Assembly: GCA_020445665.1 (NCBI GenBank)
Contig: JAGRGD010000293.1
Location: forward strand, 1-34,967
Source: Rhodocyclaceae bacterium
Lineage (GTDB): Bacteria; Pseudomonadota; Gammaproteobacteria; Burkholderiales; Rhodocyclaceae
Length of the DNA stretch: 34,967 bases
Direction: 5' to 3'
Position 1 is the stretch's first letter; each line of letters opens with the position of its first letter. Position numbers and translations under genes: made by a program. Below are positions 1 through 8,887 of the stretch, one piece after another. The notes beneath the pieces are model-generated. The model worked only from the letters and a program-made list of their open reading frames with translations, made no database searches and was not told the origin of the DNA.

Positions 1-508
1 AGCCGATCAGGCTCGCCAGCGGCATCACCGCGACGCAGCCGATGTCCTCCAGCATGCGGGCCTGGACCGGGTCGTCCGAGCAATACACCATCACCTCGAA
101 GCCATCGGCCACCAGCGTTTCGGCGGCCTTCAGGGTCTCCGGCATGTTGGGGAACAGGGTGCGTTCGTCGCCCAGCACCTCGAGCTTGACCAGGGCATGG
201 CCGTCCAGCAGCTCCCGCGCCAGCTGCAGGGTGCGCACCGCGTCGGTCGCGCTGTAGCAACCCGCCGTGTTGGGCAGGATCGTGAATCGATCCGGCGGCA
301 GGACATCGAGCAGGTTCGGCTGCGACGGATCCTGCCCGATGTTGCTGCGGCGGATCGCCACCGTGACGATCTCGGCCCCGCTCGCCTCGGTGGCGGCGCG
401 GGTCTCGTCGAAATCGCGGTACTTGCCGGTGCCGACCAGCAGGCGGGAGCGGAGGGTGTGGGACCCGATCTTCAGCGCGTCCATGGGCAGGTCCTTCGCA
501 GCGTTCAT
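1..508 (-). CDS. thiG: Thiazole synthase ThiG (partial, C-terminus beyond left edge)
   Basis: ThiG builds the thiazole phosphate ring of thiamine in the cytoplasm from 1-deoxy-xylulose 5-phosphate, dehydroglycine and the sulfur carried by ThiS thiocarboxylate. The 169 visible codons read as the family N-terminus: a [18 protein letters not shown]-like start, VTVAIRR, the [10 protein letters not shown] segment with the TAGC signature, and KLEVLGD followed by LFPN. The reading frame stays open to base 1. The ATG at 508 has GAGGAG about seven bases upstream. It lies 11 bases after the DUF1097 gene in the same direction, so it is the last visible gene of the aco-lipA-thiS operon. Its presence here ties thiamine supply to a TPP-dependent acetoin dehydrogenase. 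Family assignment is secure; its length cannot be judged. Confidence 0.95.
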   Translation of the reverse strand, partial: MNAAKDLPMDALKIGSHTLRSRLLVGTGKYRDFDETRAATEASGAEIVTVAIRRSNIGQDPSQPNLLDVLPPDRFTILPNTAGCYSATDAVRTLQLARELLDGHALVKLEVLGDERTLFPNMPETLKAAETLVADGFEVMVYCSDDPVQARMLEDIGCVAVMPLASLIG

Positions 509-519
509 GGCGAAGCTCC

Positions 520-987
520 TCAGGCCGGCCGGGCCATCTTCTTGCCGAGGGCCTCGCTGGCGTAGCCCAGCGCCAGCCCCGCGATCCACGACAGGATGAC
601 GAACACGATGCTCTCGTCCACCTTGCCGCCGGAGCCGAAGTAGGTCGCCGCGCCGAGGAAGGCCGCCGGCGTATAGGAGAGGGCCGCCACGTCGGAGATC
701 ACCACCAGCACGAAGGCCAGCACGGCCACCAGCCCGATCAGGACACCCAGCCCCCCGCCCGCGGCGCCGACCGCGTACATGGTCAGCGCGGTGAGCAGGA
801 TCGCCACGGTGCTCGCGGCGAGGGGCTTCAGGACGCCGTCCAGCCCCCCGCCGGCGGCGAAGAAGGCGGCCCAGGCGACGAAGCCGATCCAGGGATAGAA
901 GCCGAGGTCCGGCAGGCCGATGCTGACATAGACCCACAGGGCGACCAGCAGGGCGATGCTCAGACCAAGCGCATGCAGCAGTTTCAT
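520..987 (-). CDS. DUF1097-family small integral membrane protein
   Basis: This 155-residue, very hydrophobic protein has about five predicted membrane segments, starting at residues 5-25 and ending near residue 148, then a short basic tail ending KKMARPA. The pattern [15 protein letters not shown] near residues 33-47 resembles DUF1097 inner-membrane proteins (E. coli YcdZ-like), whose function is unknown. The ATG at 987 is chosen because AAAGGAGACACCC stands directly before it; an in-frame upstream start at 1047 would overlap thiS. The gene lies between thiS and thiG, which are normally adjacent, 40 bases after thiS and 11 bases before thiG. A role in thiamine precursor or acetoin uptake is possible from position only. 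Family call fairly sure; function unknown. Confidence 0.8.
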   Translation of the reverse strand: MKLLHALGLSIALLVALWVYVSIGLPDLGFYPWIGFVAWAAFFAAGGGLDGVLKPLAASTVAILLTALTMYAVGAAGGGLGVLIGLVAVLAFVLVVISDVAALSYTPAAFLGAATYFGSGGKVDESIVFVILSWIAGLALGYASEALGKKMARPA

Positions 988-1027
988 GGGTGTCTCCTTT
1001 GGTGGTGTGGTTGGGGCGGAGAAACCG

Positions 1028-1231
1028 TCAGCCGCCGCCCACGGCAACGACGATCTCGATGCGATCGTCCGGATTCAGGGGGCTCCCGTCGTGGCGGCTG
1101 CGGGGCACGATCTCGCCGTTCTGCTCGACCGCCACGCGGCGACCCTGGTAGCCCAGGTCGAGGAGCAGGTCGGCGATGCGCCAGCCCTGGGGAATGTCCA
1201 TGGGCTCGCCATTGACGTGTATGCGGTTCAT
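1028..1231 (-). CDS. thiS: Sulfur carrier protein ThiS
   Basis: This is a 67-residue ubiquitin-fold sulfur carrier. ThiF adenylates its C-terminal glycine, which is converted to a thiocarboxylate that donates sulfur to ThiG. The sequence begins [13 protein letters not shown], contains [15 protein letters not shown] at mid-length and [13 protein letters not shown] at the end, with the glycine tail intact. Its ATG overlaps the lipA stop codon in an ATGA arrangement (1228-1231), so translation is probably coupled to lipA. No thiF, thiO/thiH or thiE is visible in the window; they may lie beyond the left edge or elsewhere. The small size and glycine tail make the call secure. Confidence 0.95.
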   Translation of the reverse strand: MNRIHVNGEPMDIPQGWRIADLLLDLGYQGRRVAVEQNGEIVPRSRHDGSPLNPDDRIEIVVAVGGG

Positions 1232-2184
1232 CGGGCAGCCACCCGGGCCGCCGCGCCGGCGACCTGCTCGGCATGGTACGAGGAGCGCACCAGCGGTCCG
1301 GCGGCGACCTCGTCGAAGCCGAGGGCGAGGCCGATCCCGCGCAATGACTCGAAGGCCTCGGGGGTCACGTAGCGGCGCACCGGCAGGTGGTCCCGCGAGG
1401 GCGGCAGATACTGGCCCAGGGTCAGGATGCGGCAGCCGTGGGCGCGCAGGTCGCGCATCACCGACACCACCTCGTCGTCGCGCTCGCCCAGGCCGAGCAT
1501 CAGGCCGGACTTGGTCGGTACCTGGGGCAGGGTGCGCGCCGCATCCACCAGCAGCTGCAGCGAGCCCAGGTAGTCGGCGCCGGGGCGCACGGCCCGGTAG
1601 AGCCGCGGCACGGTCTCGATGTTGTGGTTGAAGACGTCCGGCGGCGCGCCGGCGAGGACCGCCAGGGCCGCCTCGGCGCGCCCGCGGAAGTCCGGCGTCA
1701 GCACCTCGATGGCCAGGTCCGTCGACACGGCCCGCAGGGCATCGATGCAGGCCGCGAAGTGGGCGGCACCACCATCGCGCAGGTCGTCCCGGTCCACCGA
1801 GGTCAGCACCACGTGGCGCAGGCCCATCGCGGCGACGGTGGCCGCGAGGTGGGCGGGCTCTTCGGGGTCGGGCGGCGCGGGCCGGCCATGGGCCACGTCG
1901 CAGAAGGGGCAGCGCCGGGTACAGATCGCGCCGAGGATCATGAAGGTGGCCGTGCCGCTGGCGAAGCACTCGCCGATGTTCGGGCAGGCCGCCTCCTCGC
2001 AGACCGTATGCAGGCGCTGCGCCCGCAAGACGGATTGCAGGGCGCGCACCGCCGGTGTGCCCGGGTCGCGGGCGCGCAGCCAGGTCGGCCGGGGTGGCGA
2101 GGGGACGCTGCGGTCCACCTGCACCGGGATACGGGCGAGCTTGTCCGCGCCGCGCAGTCCTGCGGCGAGCCGTGTCGATTGCAT
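1228..2184 (-). CDS. lipA: Lipoyl synthase
   Basis: A 318-residue radical SAM enzyme that inserts two sulfurs at C6 and C8 of an octanoyl group attached to a lipoyl domain. Both clusters are visible. [12 protein letters not shown] near residues 62-73 holds the auxiliary-cluster cysteines. CTRRCPFC near 88-95 is the radical SAM CxxxCxxC. The C-terminal RSSYHAE segment carries the conserved serine ligand. Length is normal. The ATG at 2184 has GGAG eight bases upstream. It follows acoC by 59 bases and overlaps thiS. Lipoate-synthase genes next to acetoin dehydrogenase genes are known (Pelobacter carbinolicus acoS). The likely role here is lipoylation of AcoC; whether a housekeeping lipA also exists cannot be seen. 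Confidence 0.96.
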   Translation of the reverse strand: MQSTRLAAGLRGADKLARIPVQVDRSVPSPPRPTWLRARDPGTPAVRALQSVLRAQRLHTVCEEAACPNIGECFASGTATFMILGAICTRRCPFCDVAHGRPAPPDPEEPAHLAATVAAMGLRHVVLTSVDRDDLRDGGAAHFAACIDALRAVSTDLAIEVLTPDFRGRAEAALAVLAGAPPDVFNHNIETVPRLYRAVRPGADYLGSLQLLVDAARTLPQVPTKSGLMLGLGERDDEVVSVMRDLRAHGCRILTLGQYLPPSRDHLPVRRYVTPEAFESLRGIGLALGFDEVAAGPLVRSSYHAEQVAGAAARVAAR

Positions 2185-2243
2185 GCTTGTCGCTCCGAGC
2201 TTGGTCGGGCGGCGCCGTCGCTGCGCGCCGCCCGAAGGGACCT

Positions 2244-3356
2244 TCAGCCGAGGAAGTGGCCGATCAGCCGGTTCACCTCGTTGGCCGCCTCCATCTGGAC
2301 CATGTGGCCCTGGCCGGCGAGCACCTCGACCCGAAGCTGTCCGCCGGCCGATGGCGCGTGCGCGACCGGAATGATCCGGTCACCCTCGCCCCAGATCACC
2401 AGCACCGGCTTGCCCAGCGCGGCCGGCACGCCGGCCATGACCTGGGCCTGCCTGCCGCCGGGGAAGAGCTGGCCGGCCAGCGTGGCCAGCGCCGTGCCGA
2501 CCCCTTCGAGGCGCTTGTACTTGAGCATGTCGTCCACCAGCTGGCGGGTGACCAGGCTGGTGTCGGCGAACAGCTCACCCAGCAACGGCTTCAGCGAGCG
2601 GCGGTCGCCGGCCGCGACGAAGCCCTCGAGGTAGCTGCCGTTGATCTCGTCGCCGAGGCCGGCGCTGCCGATCAGGATCAGCGAGTCCACCCGCGCCGGC
2701 GCACGGCGGGCGATGTCGAGGCACACCGCGCCGCCCATCGAGTGGCCGGCGAGGTGGGCCGAGTCGATGCCGACCGCGTCCATGAAGGCCAGCACCGTGT
2801 CGGCCAGCATCGACAGCGAGCCGTCCCCGACGTCCTTGGCCGATTCGCCGTGGCCCGGCAGGTCGAGGGCATACACCGCCCGGTCGCCCGCCAGGGCCTC
2901 GTGGTTGAACAGCCAGTTGTTGAGGTCGCCGCCGAAGCCGTGGATCAGCACCAGCGGCTGGCCCCCATCGCCGTGCTTCAGGTAGCGGATACGGCGGCCG
3001 ACCACCTCGATCTTCTCCGGGGCCGGGCCGCTCTCCTCCTCGTCGTCGGAGGGCGGCACGAAGTCGGCCAGGAAGGCGGCGACCGCGGCGTCGATCTCGC
3101 TGTCCGCGACATCGGCGTCGGCGACCACGCCGAGCAGGCCGCCGACCGGCAGCACGTCCTCGTCGCCGGCCAGCTGCCGGCGCAGCACGCCGGCCACCGA
3201 GGCCTCGACCGCGCCGGCGATCTTCTCGCTCTCGACCTCGACGATCTCCTCGCCGGGCTCGATTCCGTCTCCGACACCCTTCAACCACTCATTGACCTTC
3301 CCCTTCTTCATGGAAAGGCCCCACTTGGGCATCGTGAGCATGTGGATTGCAGACAT
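2244..3356 (-). CDS. acoC: Acetoin dehydrogenase E2, lipoyl domain fused to alpha/beta hydrolase (AcoC)
   Basis: This is the acetyl-carrying component of the acetoin dehydrogenase complex. Residues 5-80 form a biotinyl/lipoyl domain with lipoyl lysine K45 in VESEKIAGA. An acidic linker spans about 101-113. Residues 120-370 form an alpha/beta hydrolase fold with the nucleophile elbow GHSMGG (S206), an acid segment IWGEGD and a late GQGH histidine. This lipoyl-hydrolase architecture is typical of proteobacterial AcoC and lacks the HxxxDG acyltransferase site of ordinary E2 proteins. The ATG at 3356 overlaps the acoB stop as TGATG and is preceded by AAGGAG; the in-frame TTG one codon upstream is less likely. 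Translation is probably coupled to acoB. Confidence 0.95.
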   Translation of the reverse strand: MSAIHMLTMPKWGLSMKKGKVNEWLKGVGDGIEPGEEIVEVESEKIAGAVEASVAGVLRRQLAGDEDVLPVGGLLGVVADADVADSEIDAAVAAFLADFVPPSDDEEESGPAPEKIEVVGRRIRYLKHGDGGQPLVLIHGFGGDLNNWLFNHEALAGDRAVYALDLPGHGESAKDVGDGSLSMLADTVLAFMDAVGIDSAHLAGHSMGGAVCLDIARRAPARVDSLILIGSAGLGDEINGSYLEGFVAAGDRRSLKPLLGELFADTSLVTRQLVDDMLKYKRLEGVGTALATLAGQLFPGGRQAQVMAGVPAALGKPVLVIWGEGDRIIPVAHAPSAGGQLRVEVLAGQGHMVQMEAANEVNRLIGHFLG

Positions 3357-4366
3357 CAACGGTACTCCTTGACGCGCTTGACGGCGGCCTCGATGGCGGC
3401 CGCGTTGGGAATGTAGAGGTCCTCCAGGGCGTCGGAGAACGGCACCGGCACGTGGGGCGCCGTGACCTGCTCGATCGGCGCCTTGAGCGCGCCGAATGCC
3501 TTCTGGGCGACGATGCCGGCGATGTCGGAGGCCATGCTGCAGCGGGGATTCGATTCGTCGACGACGACCAGTCGGCCGGTGTTCTCGACGCTCTCGAGGA
3601 TGGTGTCCTCGTCGAGCGGCGAGGTGGTGCGGGGGTCAATGATCTCGCAGTGGATGCCCTGCTTCTGCAGCGAGGCGGCCGCCTCCTGGGCGAAGCCCAC
3701 CATCCGGCCGATCGCGACGATGGTCACGTCGCCGCCCTCGCGCACCACCGCCGCCTCGCCGAAGGGCACCGTGTAGAGCTCTTCGGGGACCTCGCCCTCC
3801 ATCGTGTAGAGCACCTTGTGCTCCATGAAGATGACCGGGTCGTTGTCGCGGATCGACTGGATCAGCAGGCCCTTGGCGTCGTACGGGTTCGACGGCACCA
3901 CCACCTTCAGGCCCGGGATGTGGGTGAAGATGTTATAGAGGCACTGGGAGTGCTGGGCCGCGGCGCGGAAGCCCGCGCCGTACATGGTGCGGATCACCAC
4001 CGGCGTCTCCGCCTTGCCGCCGAACATGTACTTGAACTTGGCGGCCTGGTTGAAGATCTGGTCGAAGCACACGCCCATGAAGTCCACGAACATCAGCTCG
4101 GCCACCGGCCGCATGCCGTTGCAGGCCGCGCCCACCGCCGCGCCGATGAAGCCCGACTCCGAGATCGGCGTGTCGAGCACCCGGCCCGGATGCTTGTGGT
4201 AGAGGCCCTTGGTCACGCCGAGCACGCCGCCCCAGGCGTCGTCCTCACCAGGCGAGCCGGCACCGCCGGCGTTGTCCTCGCCCATCACGATGACGGTCTT
4301 GTCCCGCCCCATCTCCTGGTCCAGGGCCTCGTTGATGGCCTGCTGGTAAGTGATCTTTCTTGCCAT
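3356..4366 (-). CDS. acoB: Acetoin dehydrogenase E1 beta subunit (AcoB)
   Basis: This 336-residue transketolase-type beta subunit pairs with AcoA to form the TPP-dependent E1, which cleaves acetoin to acetaldehyde and a hydroxyethyl group passed to lipoyl-AcoC. Family signatures are VMGEDNAGG near residue 28, DTPISESGFIGAAVGAA near 65-81, RTMYGAGFRAAAQHSQ near 125-140 and IGRMV in the C-terminal domain. ISE carries the TPP-contacting glutamate. The ATG at 4366 follows CGAGGAGACCAGAC, a good ribosome binding site. It starts 20 bases after acoA ends and overlaps acoC by one base. Length is normal for the family. Confidence 0.96.
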   Translation of the reverse strand: MARKITYQQAINEALDQEMGRDKTVIVMGEDNAGGAGSPGEDDAWGGVLGVTKGLYHKHPGRVLDTPISESGFIGAAVGAACNGMRPVAELMFVDFMGVCFDQIFNQAAKFKYMFGGKAETPVVIRTMYGAGFRAAAQHSQCLYNIFTHIPGLKVVVPSNPYDAKGLLIQSIRDNDPVIFMEHKVLYTMEGEVPEELYTVPFGEAAVVREGGDVTIVAIGRMVGFAQEAAASLQKQGIHCEIIDPRTTSPLDEDTILESVENTGRLVVVDESNPRCSMASDIAGIVAQKAFGALKAPIEQVTAPHVPVPFSDALEDLYIPNAAAIEAAVKRVKEYR

Positions 4367-4386
4367 GTCTGGTCTCCTCGCTCGGT

Positions 4387-5361
4387 TCAGTAGCTGACGT
4401 ACACGTCGGTCATCAGGTCGGCCGCACCCGGTTTCGGATCGGCCTTGGCCTTGGCCACCGAGCCGTCGATCAGCGACCGGATCTCGGCGTCGATGGCGTC
4501 GAGCTGCTCGTTGGTGATCTCGCCGTTGGCGGTGACGCGCTTGCGGAACTGCATCAGGCAGTCCTTGGTCTCGCGCAGCTTCTGCACCTCGCCGTCGGCA
4601 CGGTAGGTCTGCTGGTCGCCCTCGAAGTGGCCGTAGTAGCGCGACAGCTTCATCTCGATCAGGGTCGGGCCGCCGCCCTCGCGGGCACGCCGGATCGCCT
4701 CCCCTGCCGCCTCATGGACGGCGAAGAAGTCGAAGCCGTCGACGATCACGCCGGGCATGCCGAAGGCCGAGGCGCGGTCGGCGATGTTGTCGCAGGCCAC
4801 CGAGAAGGTGGACGAGGTGGCCTCGGCGTAGCCGTTGTTCTCGGCGACGAAGATCGCCGGCAGGTTCCACACCGTGGCGAGGTTCATGGCCTCGAAGATC
4901 GTGCCCTGGTTCGAGGCACCATCACCGAAGAAGCACACCCCCACGGTCTTGTCGCCGCGCAGCTTGGAGGCCAGCGCGGTGCCGCAGATCAGCGGGCCGC
5001 CGCCGCCGACGATGCCGTTGGCGCCGAGCATGCCGACCCCCAGGTCGGCGATGTGCATCGAGCCGCCCTTGCCCTTGCAGGTGCCGGTGGCCCGACCCCA
5101 GATCTCGGCCATCATGCCCACCGGGTCGACGCCCTTGGCGATGCAGTGGCCATGGCCACGGTGGGTACTGGCGATGTAGTCCTCGCCCCGGAGGTGCATG
5201 CACACCCCGGTAGCCGAGGCCTCCTCGCCGGCGTAGAGGTGGACGAAGCCGGGGATCTCGCCGGTGGCGAAGTCGTTATGGACCCGTTCCTCGAATTCCC
5301 GGATCGTGCGCATCGTCCGGTAGGCCTCGAGCAGGCCCTCGCGATTCAGCGTCTCGCTCAC
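4387..5361 (-). CDS. acoA: Acetoin dehydrogenase E1 alpha subunit (AcoA)
   Basis: This 324-residue TPP-binding alpha subunit of acetoin:DCPIP oxidoreductase carries the complete diphosphate and Mg2+ motif, from GDGASNQG (146-153) to ENN (174-176). It also has the family segments REFEERV, THRGHGH (67-72) and GKGGSMH (98-103). The start is a GTG at 5361, supported by GGAAGGAGACTGATA directly upstream; no better ATG exists nearby. An 88-base gap separates it from acoX upstream and 20 bases from acoB downstream. The E1 alpha family also includes pyruvate and branched-chain dehydrogenases. The AcoX, AcoC and AcoR neighbours fix the substrate as acetoin or a close relative. Confidence 0.96.
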   Translation of the reverse strand: MSETLNREGLLEAYRTMRTIREFEERVHNDFATGEIPGFVHLYAGEEASATGVCMHLRGEDYIASTHRGHGHCIAKGVDPVGMMAEIWGRATGTCKGKGGSMHIADLGVGMLGANGIVGGGGPLICGTALASKLRGDKTVGVCFFGDGASNQGTIFEAMNLATVWNLPAIFVAENNGYAEATSSTFSVACDNIADRASAFGMPGVIVDGFDFFAVHEAAGEAIRRAREGGGPTLIEMKLSRYYGHFEGDQQTYRADGEVQKLRETKDCLMQFRKRVTANGEITNEQLDAIDAEIRSLIDGSVAKAKADPKPGAADLMTDVYVSY

Positions 5362-5449
5362 TATCAGTCTCCTTCCTGGGTTGTGGTCTTGCAGACCGGT
5401 TGCAGCGGCGCGGAGCCGATGGCCCGTGCCGCGTGTTCTGTGATGGCGC

Positions 5450-6496
5450 TCATGGCGCGGTCGCCTCGGGCGCCACGTCGCCGAGCACGCCGCTGCGCAC
5501 CGCCTCGCGCAGCGTCGCGCTCACATCGAGCGTCCGTGGGCCATCGAGGGACAGGCGCACCTCGGCGCTGTCGCCATCGATCAGTTCGATCTCGCGCTCG
5601 CCGTCGAGGGCGATGCTCCCCTGCCGTGTCGCCACCAGATAGTCGATGCCCGGGCGCATGCGATCCGAGCCGGTGACCCGCAGGTGGGTCAGCAGCCCGG
5701 GGGCGATCGGCGCCCATACGGGCCGGCCCTCGCTGCCGCAGCGCACGAAGGCGCCGGCCGGCTCCTGCCGCCCGACCGGCTCGACCATCGCCGCGATGCT
5801 CGACAGGCCGATGGCGTCCGGTTCGGCGAAGGCGACGAACAGCTCCTCGATCGTGTCGCCGGACCACACGGCCCGGGCGCCGACGTGGGTCATGCGCGTC
5901 ACGCACACATCCACCAGCGCCAGCTCGTGGCGCTCGCCGACCCGGACATGCAGGCACTTGTTGCGCTTGAGGGCGATCTCGGCGGGTACGCGGCCGGTGG
6001 CATAGAGGGCCGCCGCGAGGCCGGTGACGGTCGCCTCGCGCAGGTCCGGGAAGACGTTGTTGGTGCCCGACGACAGGGTCGCCAGCGGCATCTCCGGCAC
6101 CGCGCCGGCGACGTTGCGGTGGGTGCCGTCGCCGCCCAGCACGACGATCAGCCGGGCACCGGCCTCGGCCATCGCCCGGGCGGCGCGCTCGCTGTCCGCG
6201 GCGCCGTCCTCGAGGGTCATCTCGACGAACTCCACCAGCGGCCACGGCGGCAGGCGCTGGGCGTGGTGGGTGCGGATGGCGCGGATCACGCCAGCGGCGA
6301 TGCCGGTCGCGTCCGGCATCATCAGGACGCGATGCACGCCGAGCTGGCCCAGCGGGCCGAGCAGGCGCTGGACCATGTTGGCCTTCTCGGCGGTCGGGAA
6401 GACCGAGGCCTTGGCGGTCAGCCGACGGATGTCGCGCCCCGAGGCGGGGTTGGCGATCAGGCCGACGACGATCTCCGATGAAGGGCTGGGGGACAC
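5450..6496 (-). CDS. acoX: AcoX, ATP-NAD-kinase-like protein of acetoin catabolism
   Basis: This 348-residue protein shows the NAD-kinase-like fold: IVVGLIANPASGRD near the N-terminus, VVLGGDGTHRNVA (GGDGT) in the middle and SSGTNNVFP just after. AcoX is a frequent first gene of aco operons; its biochemical role is unsettled and it is reported dispensable for acetoin cleavage in some species. I choose GTG at 6496, preceded by GGAAG at seven bases. An in-frame GTG at 6526 has no Shine-Dalgarno sequence and lies upstream of the transcription start predicted from the sigma54 promoter. It is the first gene of the operon, divergent from acoR. Confidence 0.92.
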   Translation of the reverse strand: MSPSPSSEIVVGLIANPASGRDIRRLTAKASVFPTAEKANMVQRLLGPLGQLGVHRVLMMPDATGIAAGVIRAIRTHHAQRLPPWPLVEFVEMTLEDGAADSERAARAMAEAGARLIVVLGGDGTHRNVAGAVPEMPLATLSSGTNNVFPDLREATVTGLAAALYATGRVPAEIALKRNKCLHVRVGERHELALVDVCVTRMTHVGARAVWSGDTIEELFVAFAEPDAIGLSSIAAMVEPVGRQEPAGAFVRCGSEGRPVWAPIAPGLLTHLRVTGSDRMRPGIDYLVATRQGSIALDGEREIELIDGDSAEVRLSLDGPRTLDVSATLREAVRSGVLGDVAPEATAP

Positions 6497-6529
6497 GGCA
6501 GGGCTTCCGCAGTTCGATGTTCCCACCAG

Positions 6530-6545
6530 CGCACAGGCTGTGCCA
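6530..6545 (-). promoter_or_regulatory. Predicted sigma54 (-24/-12) promoter of acoX-ABC-lipA-thi
   Basis: Reading leftward, TGGCAC (6545-6540), five bases, then GTGCG gives GG at -24 and GC at -12 with the required 10-bp spacing. The -24 box is perfect; the -12 box has T-G-C of consensus TTGC. Transcription should start near 6519-6520, about 23 bases before the chosen acoX GTG. An adjacent sigma54 activator gene (acoR) makes this placement expected. Confidence 0.85.
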
Positions 6546-6672
6546 TGCGCATTCTCCAGCGCAGGGCCCCGGCCCCCTTCTGTCGGCTTTTACCTTTCAT
6601 CACAAGCCCTTGCGCGCCCCTCTCGCCGATCCCGCCGTCGCCCCGGACAGCCCCTGCGACTGCCGCGGCGGG

Positions 6673-6739
6673 CGAACACGTGAGTCACCGGGGGCGTCAC
6701 CGGCAGGACAGCTGTTGCACCTCGTGAGACACGTGTACG
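6673..6739. promoter_or_regulatory. Paired inverted 16-bp motifs, probable AcoR upstream activating sites
   Basis: CGAACACGTGAGTCAC (6673-6688) and GTGAGACACGTGTACG (6724-6739) are inverted copies matching at 13 of 16 positions. Each is centred on CACGTG. The two centres are 53 bp apart, close to five helical turns, so both would sit on the same face. They lie about 135 and 188 bp upstream of the -24 element, normal for enhancer sites of a sigma54 activator, and 105-158 bp before the acoR start, which would also allow autoregulation. Assignment to AcoR is inferred. Confidence 0.7.
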
Positions 6740-6837
6740 CATTGCGCGCCCCCGGTGCCTTCAATAACCTTCGACATAGGGGATCCCCCTGACGACACGA
6801 TCCGGTGGCTACGACTCACCGGACGGAGGAGACAAGA

Positions 6838-8880
6838 ATGCGGACTCATCAGACCATCGCGCGCCATGTGGGGCGCGTCATCGACGTGGTCGAGCGCGGC
6901 GCCACCCTCGGCAGCGACGGTTCTTCGGGCCGGCTGGCCCGATCGTGGCAGCGCTCGCTCAACAACCACCAGGTGGACCCGGCGCAAATCAACGTGCCGC
7001 GGGTCGTCACCTCGCAGGAGCTGCGCGAACACCGCGACCGCCTCGAGGCCTTCATGCGCATCTCGCGCGAGGGCATCGACCGTCTCTACGCCCAGGTGCT
7101 GCCGGCCAACTACTGCGTGCTGATGACCGACGCCGAGGGCATCACGATCGACTACCGCACCGTGCCGGGGCTCGACAAGGAGTTCAAGGAAGAAGGCTTC
7201 CGCGTCGGCACCTGCTGGTCCGAGGAGCGCGAAGGCACCTGCGGCGTGGGCACCAGCCTGGTGGACGGCCAGCCCACCCTGGTCCACCGGGACGAGCACT
7301 TCCGCACCCACAACATCCAGTTCACCTGCAGCTCGGCACCGATCTTCGGCCTCGAGGGTCGGCCGATCGCGCTGCTCGACGCCTCCGCCCTCAATTCACC
7401 GGAGCAGCGCGACAGCCAGATGCTGGTCTTCCGGATGGTGATCGAGCGGGCGCAGCAGATCGAGAACGCCTTCGCCTACTACAGCCTGCGGCCCTACTGG
7501 GTCCTGCAGTGCGGGCGCCTCGCCGAGTATCTGAGCGTACAGACCGACTACATCGTCGCCTTCGACGACACCGGCCGGCTGGTGGGCGGCAACCGACGCG
7601 CCAACCTCGAACTGCTGACCCGCGACGGCTACAGCCCGGTGTTCGTGCACGACCTGTTCGAATTCACTGCCAACGACATCCTCGCCGCGGCCCATGCCCG
7701 CCCCGGCCAGCCCTTCCCGCTGCGTCTGCAGGGCTCGGGCGAACGCATCTTCGCCACCCTGCGGGCACCGGCCACGCGCACGCGGGCGGCCGAGCTGCAG
7801 CGCCGGGGGTCGGTGCCGGAAGCCACCCGCCCGGCGGCAACCCCGACCGAGGTGCCGGGTTTCAGCCACCTGGCCCTCAACGACCCGCGCGTGCGCGCCA
7901 ATGTCGAGCGGGCCCTGAAGATCGTCAACCGGGACATCCCGGCCATGCTGCTGGGCGAGACCGGCACCGGCAAGGAGGCCTTCGCGCGCGCATTGCACGA
8001 GGTAAGCGATCGCCGCGCGAAGCCTTTCGTGGCCCTCAACTGCGCGGCGATCCCGGAGAACCTGATCGAGAGCGAGCTGTTCGGTTACCGTGAGGGCGCC
8101 TTTACCGGTGCGAAGTCCAAGGGCGCCCGCGGCAAGATCCTGCAGGCCGACGGCGGAACGCTGTTCCTCGACGAGATCGGCGACATGCCCCTGCAGTTGC
8201 AGTGCCGCCTGCTGCGAGTGCTGGCCGAGGGCGAGGTCCTGGCGCTGGGGGCCGAAACGCCCGTGCCGGTGCAGTTGCACATCGTCTGCGCCACCCATCA
8301 GAACCTGCCCGAGCTGGTCGCCCAGGGGCGATTCCGGGAAGACCTCTACTACCGCCTCAACGGCGCGGTCTTCCAGTTGCCGCCGCTGCGCGAGCGCACC
8401 GACATCCGCGAGGTGATCGACAAGGTGCTGCGCGAGGAAGCGGAGGCCATGGAGCGCGGCGGGCTGAACCTGGACAGCAGCGCCAGCGCGGCGCTGGAGG
8501 GGCACGACTGGCCCGGCAACATCCGCCAGCTGCGCCACGCGATGCGCTACGCCTGCGCGATCACCGACGGACACGTGATCCGCAAGGAACACTTCCCGCC
8601 CGACCTCTTTACCGGCCTGCGGGTGGCGGCGCCCGCCGACGGCAGCCCGACGGCCCTGCGGGAGGCCGCCTACGGCCAGCCGGTGCGTCCGCCCGCCGCC
8701 CCGCCTCCGCCGATCAACCTGACGGACAGCGAGGCCATGCTGCGGGCCCAGATGATGGAGACCCTCCGCCGCAACCAGTGGCAGGTCAAGCTGTCGGCCC
8801 GGGAGCTGAGCATGTCGCGCGCGACCTTCTACCGCAAGCTCGCGCGCTTCAACATCGTGCCGCCCAACCGGCGCGAGTAG
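6838..8880 (+). CDS. acoR: Sigma54-dependent transcriptional activator of acetoin catabolism (AcoR)
   Basis: This 680-residue bacterial enhancer-binding protein has a GAF-type sensor at about residues 70-205 and a PAS-like stretch near 225-300. The AAA+ domain covers roughly 335-575: Walker A GETGTGKE from 373, the sigma54-contact loop GAFTGA at 420-425 and Walker B LFLDE (D445, E446). A Fis-type helix-turn-helix lies near 638-675 (LSARELSMSRATFYRKL). All motifs for ATP-driven open-complex formation are intact. The ATG at 6838 is preceded by GGAGGAGACAAGA, clearly better than the in-frame GTG at 6805. AcoR proteins sense acetoin or acetaldehyde and activate the divergent aco operon; the -24/-12 promoter found here fits that. 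Confidence 0.95.
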   Translation: MRTHQTIARHVGRVIDVVERGATLGSDGSSGRLARSWQRSLNNHQVDPAQINVPRVVTSQELREHRDRLEAFMRISREGIDRLYAQVLPANYCVLMTDAEGITIDYRTVPGLDKEFKEEGFRVGTCWSEEREGTCGVGTSLVDGQPTLVHRDEHFRTHNIQFTCSSAPIFGLEGRPIALLDASALNSPEQRDSQMLVFRMVIERAQQIENAFAYYSLRPYWVLQCGRLAEYLSVQTDYIVAFDDTGRLVGGNRRANLELLTRDGYSPVFVHDLFEFTANDILAAAHARPGQPFPLRLQGSGERIFATLRAPATRTRAAELQRRGSVPEATRPAATPTEVPGFSHLALNDPRVRANVERALKIVNRDIPAMLLGETGTGKEAFARALHEVSDRRAKPFVALNCAAIPENLIESELFGYREGAFTGAKSKGARGKILQADGGTLFLDEIGDMPLQLQCRLLRVLAEGEVLALGAETPVPVQLHIVCATHQNLPELVAQGRFREDLYYRLNGAVFQLPPLRERTDIREVIDKVLREEAEAMERGGLNLDSSASAALEGHDWPGNIRQLRHAMRYACAITDGHVIRKEHFPPDLFTGLRVAAPADGSPTALREAAYGQPVRPPAAPPPPINLTDSEAMLRAQMMETLRRNQWQVKLSARELSMSRATFYRKLARFNIVPPNRRE

Positions 8881-8887
8881 CGGCCGC

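Noticed and set aside
5364-6245. 293-codon leftward ORF in another frame of acoX
   Set aside because: Arg/Gly-rich shadow; the acoX frame has GGDGT and other conserved segments.
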